A stretch of DNA of 5,597 bases from Planctomycetaceae bacterium (lineage in GTDB: Bacteria > Planctomycetota > Planctomycetia > Planctomycetales > Planctomycetaceae), in the NCBI GenBank assembly GCA_020426065.1, contig JAGQQT010000293.1, positions 1-5,597 on the forward strand, written 5' to 3'. Positions 1 through 5,597 of the stretch are shown here, one piece after another; within the stretch, counting starts at the first letter, position 1; every line of letters starts with the position of its first letter. The notes below the pieces were generated by a model that worked only from the letters and a program-made list of their open reading frames with translations, was not told the origin of the DNA and ran no database searches. A program made the translations under genes and the position numbers.

Positions 1-561
1 GATTTTCAGCCCCAGGTCGCCATGTCGGCCGCCGCGGGAACGATCTCCGTGGGTCATCCCTTCTGTAAATCCGCCCCGGCTGAAATTGCCTTCCCACCAC
101 TTGCCAGATTGATGGCTCACATAACCATGTCTGCCCAGGATTTCCGCCAGCTTCGGGTCATTATCAATGTGCTTGAGGTACTCGTTGCGAATTTCCAGGT
201 ACTCAGGGCTGGCAAACTGCTTTCCTTTTGGAGCTTTTTTCAGGGAAGCAGGAGGGGGAGGATCGTTGCCGACCACGCCGTGCTGATGTGGATACAGTCC
301 GGTCACCATGGTGACCAGAGAAGGTCGGCAAAGACTGTCCGGAACATATCCCCGGCGGAAGGTCAGGGATTCTGCAGCCATCCGATCCAGATGGGGAGTC
401 TTGATCTGCTCATGCCCCATGAAGCCGTAATCGTTCCAGGCCTGATCGTCTGAAATGATCATGACGACATTGGGAGGAGCCGCCTGAGCCGACAAGGGGA
501 GCAGGGTGCCAAGAATCAGACAAAGGGGAACAAGCCATTGACTGGCAATGTTGAACATCAT
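1..561 (-). CDS. Secreted sulfatase-like hydrolase, non-canonical active site (partial, N-terminal 187 residues)
   Basis: The frame stays open to the left window edge, so only the N-terminal part is visible. A signal peptide is clear: hydrophobic stretch at residues 9-23, then SAQA-APP, with cleavage likely near residue 27 and export to periplasm or outside. Sulfatase-fold landmarks follow: NVVMIISDDQ (metal-binding Asp38 and Asp39), KTPHLDRMA (54-62), DSLCRPSLVTMVTGLYPHQHG (75-95) and SGKWWEG (152-158). The nucleophile position is Cys78, normally converted to formylglycine. In the usual CxPSR motif the Arg is Leu82 here, and the usual GKWHLG His aligns with Trp156, so two residues that normally surround formylglycine are replaced. 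The proline- and lysine-rich insert at about 99-120 is also unusual. Two adjacent ATGs (561 and 558) compete; 561 is chosen because AAAAAGG lies 7 bases upstream. The remaining catalytic residues (second Asp-Asn pair, His, Lys) lie off the window. Fold assignment is firm; substrate is unknown. Confidence 0.92.
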   Translation of the reverse strand, partial: MMFNIASQWLVPLCLILGTLLPLSAQAAPPNVVMIISDDQAWNDYGFMGHEQIKTPHLDRMAAESLTFRRGYVPDSLCRPSLVTMVTGLYPHQHGVVGNDPPPPASLKKAPKGKQFASPEYLEIRNEYLKHIDNDPKLAEILGRHGYVSHQSGKWWEGNFSRGGFTEGMTHGDRSRGGRHGDLGLKI

Positions 562-568
562 CGAGTGA

Positions 569-575
569 CCTTTTT
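569..575 (-). promoter_or_regulatory. Probable ribosome binding site of the left-hand sulfatase
   Basis: On the minus strand AAAAAGG ends 7 bases before the ATG at 561 and 10 bases before the ATG at 558. It supports the first of the tandem ATGs. The match to the anti-Shine-Dalgarno is only partial (AAGG). Confidence 0.45.
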
Positions 576-576
576 C

Positions 577-656
577 GTTGAGAGAACCAGTTCTGATACA
601 GGAAGTTGAGAAGCGCGAAAACTGACCGCAAACTACCTGATCGATACGTTGAGAAG
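577..656. repeat. Three direct copies of GTTGAGA in the sulfatase upstream region
   Basis: GTTGAGA occurs at 577-583, 605-611 and 648-654 on the plus strand (TCTCAAC on the sulfatase's strand). The last two copies extend to GTTGAGAAG (605-613 and 648-656) and are each preceded by CTGAT (593-597 and 637-641), making imperfect repeats of about 20 bases some 44 bases apart. All lie within 100 bases of the sulfatase start, so they are candidate regulator sites or remnants of a local duplication. Chance similarity is possible. Confidence 0.35.
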
Positions 657-675
657 AGTTTTCCCAGCAGGAACG

Positions 676-696
676 TTGACCGATTATGCCGGTCAA
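676..696. repeat. Perfect 7-bp inverted repeat, candidate operator or hairpin
   Basis: Arms TTGACCG (676-682) and CGGTCAA (690-696) are exact reverse complements around the 7-base centre ATTATGC. It lies 115 bases upstream of the sulfatase start and 174 bases upstream of the kinase start. It could be a dimeric regulator's binding site, or a hairpin in the leader if transcription starts further out. There is no U-run on either side, so it is not a typical intrinsic terminator. Function is inferred from location only. Confidence 0.45.
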
Positions 697-869
697 TCCC
701 GGAAGGTGTCAAATGGATGAGGTGAATCCAGTGCAGAGGATGTCTCACCAATCCGATAATCAGAAAGCGCAGCCGAGCCACACGGAAAATGTTCGCGCAT
801 TTTTCGAATTCGTAAAGATTCGAGAATTGTAAAATCCAGATTTTCTGCGCATGATCGTCGCACCAACAT

Positions 870-1739
870 ATGACGTTGCATCTGCGGGGGGATCGAGTCA
901 TCGCTACGCTGAAATGTCGCCAACTCCTGGGGAAATATCGCATCGAGCGCAAGGTCGCAGAGGGTGGCTTTGCAGCTGTTTATCAGGCCTTCGACACGAT
1001 CGAGGGGATTCGGGTTGCCCTCAAGGCTCCGCACCCCGGATATGTCACCGACCAGACTCTCAGTGACTTCCGTCGCGAAGTCCGGATGCTCTCCCGGCTG
1101 GAAAACCCGCACATTCTGAATATTAAAGACGCGAGTTTTATCGAAGACCAGTTTGTGATCGTCTATCCCCTCGGGGAAAGAACCCTGGCCGAACGGCTGC
1201 GGAGCCGCATGTCGATCGCCACGATTCTCGATATGACCGCCCAGATGCTGGAGGCAACCGCCTACGCTCATTCCCAGAAGATCATCCACTGCGATATCAA
1301 GCCGGAGAACATGTTGCTGTTCCCGGGCAACTTTCTGAAACTGGCCGATTTCGGGATCGCCAAAATTGCTCAGAAAACGGTCCGGGGAGCGGGAACCGGA
1401 ACAGTTGGTTACATGGCTCCTGAACAGGCCATGGGGAAACCTTCATTCCGATCAGATGTCTTTTCCCTGGGACTGATCATCTATCGGATGATCAGTGGAC
1501 AATGGCCGGAGTATCCGTATGACTGGCCTGCACCCGGAATAGGCCGGGTCCGCAAACGGGTTACCAGCGGATTTGTCGAATTCCTTGAACGTTCCATCGA
1601 TCCCCGGCCAAGAGGCCGCTTCCGGGATGCGATTCACATGCAGAACGTGTTCCGGAAAGTCCGACTGGGAGTGCTCCGCAAGCACAACCTGCCGGTCACA
1701 ACTCCCCGGGGCTGGTCCAGCTTTGGCCGTGTCGCCTGA
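870..1739 (+). CDS. Hanks-type serine/threonine protein kinase, soluble, non-RD type
   Basis: The 289-residue protein is almost entirely a protein kinase domain (about residues 23-265), which transfers the ATP gamma-phosphate to Ser/Thr. Visible landmarks are the glycine loop AEGGFAAVY (30-38), VALK with the ATP-binding Lys52, the helix-C Glu70, the catalytic loop HCDIKPEN (140-147; Asp142, Lys144, Asn147), DFG at 160-162, GTVGYMAPE (177-185) and the structural Asp196 in SDVFSLG. All core catalytic residues are present, so activity is expected. Two oddities: the catalytic-loop Arg is Cys141 (non-RD), and the first and third glycines of GxGxxG are Ala30 and Ala35. The activation segment holds Thr170, Thr176 and Thr178. 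The C-terminal tail (about 255-289) is basic, with no membrane segment, PASTA or other sensor domain, so the protein is probably cytosolic. ATG 870 is the first in-frame start after a TGA at 852-854; no Shine-Dalgarno is visible, and a shorter start remains possible since the kinase core begins near residue 23. It converges on the next gene with 19 bases between stops. Substrate is unknown. Confidence 0.93.
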   Translation: MTLHLRGDRVIATLKCRQLLGKYRIERKVAEGGFAAVYQAFDTIEGIRVALKAPHPGYVTDQTLSDFRREVRMLSRLENPHILNIKDASFIEDQFVIVYPLGERTLAERLRSRMSIATILDMTAQMLEATAYAHSQKIIHCDIKPENMLLFPGNFLKLADFGIAKIAQKTVRGAGTGTVGYMAPEQAMGKPSFRSDVFSLGLIIYRMISGQWPEYPYDWPAPGIGRVRKRVTSGFVEFLERSIDPRPRGRFRDAIHMQNVFRKVRLGVLRKHNLPVTTPRGWSSFGRVA

Positions 1740-1758
1740 AATCAGCTGAGGCGGTCGT

Positions 1759-3195
1759 TCAGTCGTTGCTCGACTTTTCTGGCAACTCGGACCTTTCCCT
1801 GGAAAACACCTCTCCAACTGGATGTTTCGGGAGTGTGGTCACCCACTGCTGAATGTGGTTTTTGAGCTGTTCGACAACTTCTGGCCGGGTTTCTTTCAGG
1901 TCTACCTTTTCGTAGGGGTCGGAAACCAAGTCATAAAGCTCGCAGTAACTGGTTTGCTGGTTGGTCAGCAGCTTCCAGTTTTCATGCACGACGGTGTAGT
2001 ACACCCAATGGTAGGGTTGTGCCTTTCGGATTGGCCAGGCAGATTGCATTCTCCAGAAGAGCGGTTTGCTTCGCTGTGGCACAGGCATCCCCAGTAATAC
2101 CGGGACCTGACTGATTCCGTCCGGTTCATAACTATCCGGCAGAGTAGCACCCGCCAGTTCGCAAAAGGTTGGGAGCAGGTCCACGGCAGAAATCAGTGAG
2201 GTGCTGTCGACGTTCCCCGCAGGAATTTTACCTGGCCAGCGGGCAATGAATGGAACTCCGATGCCCCCTTCAAACAGACAGGCTTTGTAACCTTTCCGGC
2301 CGCCTGTGATTCCTTTTGATGCAGCAATTCCCCAGCCCGCTCCTGTGGCTGTGTCATATTGGAGCGTTAATTCCTCAGGCCCTGAGGATCGGGCTGGTCC
2401 ATTATCGGAGCTGAAAATGACCAGTGTCTCATTCGTGATTCCCAACTGGTCCAGAGTATTCAGTAATTGACCAATCCTGTCATCAGCGTGCGAGAGTACC
2501 GAGGCGTAAATCTGGTCGGCACGCTCCAGATGCCGAAACCGCCATTCATACTTGGGAACAGTATGAAAGGGTGTATGAGGTTCATGCATCCAGAGATTGA
2601 TGAAGAAGGGAGCGTTCTCGCTGTGGCACTTCCTGATGAATTCAATGGCATGAGTAGCGTCTTCATGAACGGGCATCTGCTCTCCCGCACAATTAAATGC
2701 TCCGTACTCATCATACCCGTACTGGGCGGGCAGGGGAGAATCGGGAATCATGTCGTTGGAAAGATGCCATTTGCCGAAGTGAGCGGTCTTGTATCCCACC
2801 TGCTGGAGCATGCGTGGCAATGTGGGAGCCTGTGGGCTGAGCCAGTCCGGCATATTCCGTTTGGCATTACTGGGAACCCAGGCGAAATGGCCATCGATAT
2901 TGTATCGAGCGGGGAAATGACCAGTCATCACAGCGGTCCGACTGGGAGAGCAGACTCCACTGGCAACTGTGAAGCGGTGGAAATCGGTCCCTTCTCGGGC
3001 CAGTCGATCGATGTTAGGCGTCTTCACATAGGGATGCCCATGACAGCTGAGATCTCCCCAGCCCCAGTCATCGGCAAAGATAAACAGAATGTTGGGGCAC
3101 TCTGCAGCGGAGCATGTTCCGGAAAGCAGGCTTAGAATCAATGTGCAGAACAACAATGTGGATTTGAAATCAGCCATGAAACGATTGATCTCCAT
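1759..3195 (-). CDS. Secreted formylglycine-dependent sulfatase (arylsulfatase family)
   Basis: This complete 478-residue sulfatase hydrolyses sulfate esters, probably on polysaccharides or their breakdown products (inference). A signal peptide is visible: Lys11, hydrophobic stretch 13-26, then TCSA, with likely cleavage after Ala30; the Cys context does not fit a lipobox. Active-site features in order: FADDWGWGD (metal ligands Asp42 and Asp43), VCSPSRTAVMTG (81-92; Cys82 for formylglycine conversion, Arg86), GKWHL (141-145; Lys142, His144), HEPHTPFH around His204 and His207, SSDNGP (263-267; Asp264 and Asn265) and GYKACLFEGG with Lys304. The end LYDLVSDPYEKVDL is the usual C-terminal sulfatase strand region. 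All expected catalytic residues are present. Two starts are possible, ATG 3195 and ATG 3177 (Met7); neither has a well-spaced Shine-Dalgarno (GAAG 4 bases before the first, GGAG 12 before the second), and a start at Met7 would still give a good signal peptide. The gene follows the large adhesin-like gene on the same strand after 121 bases. Exact sulfatase subfamily and substrate cannot be told. Confidence 0.95.
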   Translation of the reverse strand: MEINRFMADFKSTLLFCTLILSLLSGTCSAAECPNILFIFADDWGWGDLSCHGHPYVKTPNIDRLAREGTDFHRFTVASGVCSPSRTAVMTGHFPARYNIDGHFAWVPSNAKRNMPDWLSPQAPTLPRMLQQVGYKTAHFGKWHLSNDMIPDSPLPAQYGYDEYGAFNCAGEQMPVHEDATHAIEFIRKCHSENAPFFINLWMHEPHTPFHTVPKYEWRFRHLERADQIYASVLSHADDRIGQLLNTLDQLGITNETLVIFSSDNGPARSSGPEELTLQYDTATGAGWGIAASKGITGGRKGYKACLFEGGIGVPFIARWPGKIPAGNVDSTSLISAVDLLPTFCELAGATLPDSYEPDGISQVPVLLGMPVPQRSKPLFWRMQSAWPIRKAQPYHWVYYTVVHENWKLLTNQQTSYCELYDLVSDPYEKVDLKETRPEVVEQLKNHIQQWVTTLPKHPVGEVFSRERSELPEKSSND

Positions 3196-3316
3196 GAATC
3201 TTCAACGCATGCAATCGGGATTGGTCAGAAAAGAACAGATTTGATGACTGTTGCGGACCCTGTAGTCTTGAAGTTCGAGTGACGACAGATCCCGAGTGAA
3301 TGTCCTTAGATCAGGT
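3196..3316. other. Spacer between adhesin-like gene and canonical sulfatase
   Basis: The 121 bases hold no recognisable gene, no strong hairpin with a U-run and no clear promoter. The only structure noted is a 7-base direct repeat CGAGTGA at 3276-3282 and 3293-3299, 17 bases apart start to start. The lack of a visible terminator leaves read-through from the upstream minus-strand gene into the sulfatase possible. Confidence 0.4.
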
Positions 3317-5597
3317 TTACATGCCATAGAGAAGTTCCAGCAGTTCGCTGGCACCGAACAGTTCAAACGTTGCGGCATCGAGAATCTGGTCGGCAACGGA
3401 TTCTGCCTGAGCAGGGGAAGCTCCGGTCGTACCAGCTGATTTCACAACCGGTGACTGATCCTGGATGAGGGAATCCGCGGAACCAATCAGGCCAAAGCTG
3501 GTAAAGCGACCGACATGAATGTTCGACCAGGCAGCCGTGGATGACCACTGAACGATCTGACGGGTAGTGAATTCTACTCCATTGGATTCTGCTGACCACC
3601 AGTAATTGCTGGCGTCACGCCCAAGAATATCGGCTCGCCCATCTCCATTGGTATCGCCTACGACAACCGTCTGGATCCCTGCAGCAAAGTTCCACACGCC
3701 CCAACTGCTCCATTGGAATTCATCCAGACCATTGGAAAGTCCGACCCACCAGCGTCGATTATTCAGCAGAGCAGCGATATCAGTCCGACCATCGCCGTTG
3801 AAATCTCCCACGACAAAGGCATTCAGGTTTTGTGAAACTGTCATCCGGAACCAGCTGGTCTGGTCGAATGAACTTCCAGTTGAAAGCCCAACCATAACAT
3901 CAAAGTTGGTTGTACTACCCGCGACATCGTACAGAGCCAGAACATCAGGCAGTCCATCATCGTTGAAATCCCCCACCTGGTAATGACTGATGGAACGATT
4001 CACATCGCTGGAGCGACGGAACCAGAGCGAGAACGTCGCTTCCGTACCGGCGATGTCGGAAGTAGCAACCCACCAGGCTCCTGAGTTGTTGTGGATGACA
4101 AGATCATCACCATATTGACCATCAAAGTTGCCGACGAGCGTGGCAAGGATTTTGTCGTAACCAGTGTAACGGCCATAAAGGTCGGGCAGAAACTGGGTTC
4201 CAGTAGATTCAAAGACCCACAGATTGGCCTGCTCTTCTGCTTTGAACAGAGCGGCGATGTCGTCCAGTCCATCTCCGTTGAAATCACCAACGTTGATTTC
4301 TTTGACATCATAGGTTCGCCACGTGGTCCAGAGGCTGAATTCAAGTTCACGATTGGTGTTTGACAGGCCAACATGCCACTCGCCATTCGTCAGCCATACG
4401 GCAACATCCTCCAGACCATCCCCGTTGAAGTCCCCCTGGACAGAGGTGGTAATCTCTGCCGCAGTGAATGAAGTTCGAGCCGCTACCGAAGTTTGAAATC
4501 CGGATAGCGTGGTTGAACTGGGGCGAGTAATCCAGAAGTTGCCGTTCACAAATCCGATGATGGAGGAATATTCCGGCAACAGATTCACCGTGGGGACAAT
4601 AATCTCGATCGATTCCGCTGCGGAATCTTCCGCTCCCATTCCCAGCGACGGGTCATCGACACTGATGGTCACATTCAAGACGGGGTTTAAGCTGGCATTG
4701 AGTTGAACTCCTGCCTTGAGAAACAGTCCGCTCCCCACGATCTCAAACAGGGCCGCATCGTCTCCCGAGAGGGAGAGGTTATTGGATCCCAGTGCATCAT
4801 CGTTAATTGTAAAGGTTTCAACCACGATCCTGTTAGTGGTATCTATGCTTTCCAGCAGAGTGCTGGTGACGTTGGTCAGGGTAATGGTGGGAGCTTCGTT
4901 GGCATCTGTAATGAGAACCGTAAGCGAATCCGTATCATCAGGAGTCATGCCGACGGTGAGGTCATCCACCTGCACAGTCACATCAAGTGCGGGATTGGTT
5001 TCGAAATCGAGCACTGCTCCCGCTTTCAGGAACAGTTCTGTGCCGACAACTTCAAACAGGTTGGCATCGTTACCGGTCAGGGAAAGCGTTTCCGAGCCGA
5101 GTTGATCATCGGTGATCAGGATATCGGCAATCTTGATGGCGGATGAAGTATCAACATCTTCTGCGATCGTAGACAAAACAGGCTGTAGTGCTATAGAAGG
5201 GGCTTCATTGACATCAGTGACAGTGACCGGAATCAGCGCAGTTGCCATTTCGCCGTACTGATCACTGACCAGGACTTCAACTTCGTAGATGTTGTCCTGG
5301 TCGGAGTCTGCAGGGTTTTCGAAATCAGGAGCAGCCAGAAAAGTGAGGACACCGGCAGAGGAGAGGCTGAAAAGGCTGGCGTCATCACCATTTCCAGTCA
5401 GAGAGAAGGTGAGCATCTCATTGGGAAGATCGGGATCTGTTGCCTGGATAGTTCCGATTTGTGTCTGGTTCTCGGCGGCATTAAAACTTTGTGGCTGCAG
5501 ATCGGGTGGTGAATTGGGAAATTCAAAAGCACCGATATCGACTGTTCCACTGATTCGGTTGAAGCCAACGCCCCGCTGATCGGTCGTCAGTGGGTTC
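3317..5597 (-). CDS. Large extracellular protein: beta-helix end, cadherin-like repeats, seven-unit FG-GAP/VCBS propeller (partial, C-terminal 759 residues)
   Basis: The frame runs off the right edge with no stop, so the true start is outside; the ATG at 5416 is internal because the frame and domain content continue upstream of it. Numbering from the first full codon (5596): DQRG (6-9) and DIGAFEF (20-26) match the typical end of right-handed beta-helix domains (choice-of-anchor Q type). A cadherin repeat follows (about 27-133; ATDPDLP, DFENP, VTDVNEAP), then two mutually related cadherin-like repeats (133-236 and 237-340). Next come seven propeller units (about 345-708) whose GDFNGDG-type calcium loops start at residues 388, 437, 489, 542, 597, 647 and 696. 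The last 49 residues form a Ser/Ala/Gly-rich linker and a hydrophobic, acidic tail ending ELLELLYGM before the TAA. No C-terminal membrane anchor or dockerin is seen. FG-GAP/VCBS propellers and cadherins are known calcium-binding adhesion modules, so a cell-surface or secreted adhesive role is likely; ligand unknown. It lies upstream of and in line with the canonical sulfatase. Confidence 0.92.
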   Translation of the reverse strand, partial: NPLTTDQRGVGFNRISGTVDIGAFEFPNSPPDLQPQSFNAAENQTQIGTIQATDPDLPNEMLTFSLTGNGDDASLFSLSSAGVLTFLAAPDFENPADSDQDNIYEVEVLVSDQYGEMATALIPVTVTDVNEAPSIALQPVLSTIAEDVDTSSAIKIADILITDDQLGSETLSLTGNDANLFEVVGTELFLKAGAVLDFETNPALDVTVQVDDLTVGMTPDDTDSLTVLITDANEAPTITLTNVTSTLLESIDTTNRIVVETFTINDDALGSNNLSLSGDDAALFEIVGSGLFLKAGVQLNASLNPVLNVTISVDDPSLGMGAEDSAAESIEIIVPTVNLLPEYSSIIGFVNGNFWITRPSSTTLSGFQTSVAARTSFTAAEITTSVQGDFNGDGLEDVAVWLTNGEWHVGLSNTNRELEFSLWTTWRTYDVKEINVGDFNGDGLDDIAALFKAEEQANLWVFESTGTQFLPDLYGRYTGYDKILATLVGNFDGQYGDDLVIHNNSGAWWVATSDIAGTEATFSLWFRRSSDVNRSISHYQVGDFNDDGLPDVLALYDVAGSTTNFDVMVGLSTGSSFDQTSWFRMTVSQNLNAFVVGDFNGDGRTDIAALLNNRRWWVGLSNGLDEFQWSSWGVWNFAAGIQTVVVGDTNGDGRADILGRDASNYWWSAESNGVEFTTRQIVQWSSTAAWSNIHVGRFTSFGLIGSADSLIQDQSPVVKSAGTTGASPAQAESVADQILDAATFELFGASELLELLYGM
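3473..4564 (-). repeat. Seven FG-GAP/VCBS-type propeller units
   Basis: Each unit is about 50 residues and pairs a Trp-containing strand with a calcium loop. The Trp strands read NFWITRPS, EWHVGLSN, LWVFEST, AWWVATSD, FDVMVGLS, RWWVGLSN and YWWSAESN. The loops read GDFNGDGLEDV, GDFNGDGLDDI, GNFDGQYGDDL, GDFNDDGLPDV, GDFNGDGRTDI, GDTNGDGRADI and a degenerate GRFTSFGLIGS. On the plus strand the loops start at bases 4435, 4288, 4132, 3973, 3808, 3658 and 3511. Spacings of 49, 52, 53, 55, 50 and 49 residues fit consecutive beta-propeller blades. Unit 3 has a changed loop, unit 5's Trp strand lacks Trp, and unit 7 has lost the calcium ligands. Confidence 0.85.
4577..5200 (-). repeat. Two tandem cadherin-like repeats of about 104 residues
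   Basis: Residues 133-236 and 237-340 of the visible protein align along their whole length. Shared landmarks are ITDDQLGSETLSLTG versus INDDALGSNNLSLSG, ANLFEVVG versus AALFEIVG, LFLKAG in both, then a DVTVQVDD versus NVTISVDD strand. Each is about 312 bases long, and the DNA copies have diverged well beyond simple recent duplication. This repeat type is common in large bacterial surface proteins. Confidence 0.8.

Larger units (their letters stand above)
562..869. other. Divergent intergenic region between sulfatase and kinase
   Basis: This 308-base stretch separates two divergently transcribed genes and should hold both promoters. I found no convincing coding region in it: frames that cross it are antisense to the kinase or overlap the sulfatase out of frame. 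It contains a 7-bp inverted repeat around 686 and three GTTGAGA copies between 577 and 656. An AT-rich tract at about 797-846 upstream of the kinase includes TAAAAT at 830-835, a possible -10 element, but no good -35 sits at the right distance. No Shine-Dalgarno sequence precedes the kinase ATG. Confidence 0.6.

Noticed and set aside
410..1289. Long minus-strand frames across the sulfatase start, the intergenic region and the kinase
   Set aside because: They overlap strongly supported genes on the other strand or in another frame, and their translations show no domain or composition typical of a real protein.
1734..1752. GCCT...AGGC with the palindrome TCAGCTGA between the convergent stops, as a bidirectional terminator
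   Set aside because: The outer stem is only 4 bp, the inner bases do not pair continuously with it, and no T-run follows on either strand.
3112..3114. Cys28 of the canonical sulfatase as a lipoprotein lipobox cysteine
   Set aside because: The preceding residues are Leu-Ser-Gly-Thr, which puts Thr rather than Gly/Ala/Ser directly before Cys; ordinary signal peptidase I cleavage after TCSA fits better.
2467..3135. Open frame of 222 codons on the plus strand, antisense to the canonical sulfatase
   Set aside because: It lies wholly opposite a well-supported enzyme gene, its translation has no recognisable domain, and it looks like a codon-bias shadow.
3276..3299. Direct repeat CGAGTGA in the spacer upstream of the canonical sulfatase, with another copy at 562-568 before the other sulfatase
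   Set aside because: Seven bases is short, the copies sit at different distances from the two start codons, and there is no other shared context; chance is the simpler explanation.
5414..5416. ATG at 5416 as the start of the propeller protein
   Set aside because: The frame stays open to the window edge, and the upstream 60 residues contain the beta-helix ending and the first strand of the cadherin repeat, so this Met is internal.

Overview
The window looks like a chromosomal segment from a member of the Planctomycetota (Gimesia/Rubinisphaera-like; the genus is a guess). The evidence is two different secreted sulfatase genes, a short Hanks-type serine/threonine kinase, and a large secreted protein combining cadherin-like repeats with an FG-GAP/VCBS propeller. 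GC content is moderate and Shine-Dalgarno sites are weak or absent, which also fits. No RNA gene, CRISPR array, insertion sequence or phage gene was seen.

Layout: (1) 1-561, minus strand: the first 187 residues of a secreted sulfatase-fold enzyme whose C-terminus lies off the left edge. Its CxPSR motif reads CRPSL and its GKWHLG motif reads GKWWEG, so it is a non-canonical sulfatase. (2) 562-869: a divergent intergenic region of 308 bases with a perfect 7-bp inverted repeat and three GTTGAGA direct repeats. (3) 870-1739, plus strand: a 289-residue soluble kinase of the non-RD type (HCD instead of HRD). (4) 1759-3195, minus strand: a complete canonical secreted sulfatase with CSPSR, convergent with the kinase and 19 bases from it. 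(5) 3196-3316: a short spacer. (6) 3317-5597, minus strand: the last 759 residues of a large extracellular protein. Its visible part runs from the end of a parallel beta-helix-type domain through a cadherin repeat and two related cadherin-like repeats to seven FG-GAP-type units that would close one seven-bladed propeller. It ends in a short tail.

How the genes may work together: the large protein and the canonical sulfatase lie in the same direction, separated by 121 bases, so co-transcription is possible but not shown. A surface adhesin next to secreted sulfatases fits growth on sulfated polysaccharides, as is known for marine planctomycetes; this link is inference. The kinase is probably cytosolic and transcribed separately, and nothing in the sequence ties it to a substrate. 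I see no clear evidence of a new multi-gene system. The most unusual items are the altered active site of the left-hand sulfatase, the propeller protein's architecture and the dyad in the divergent promoter region.
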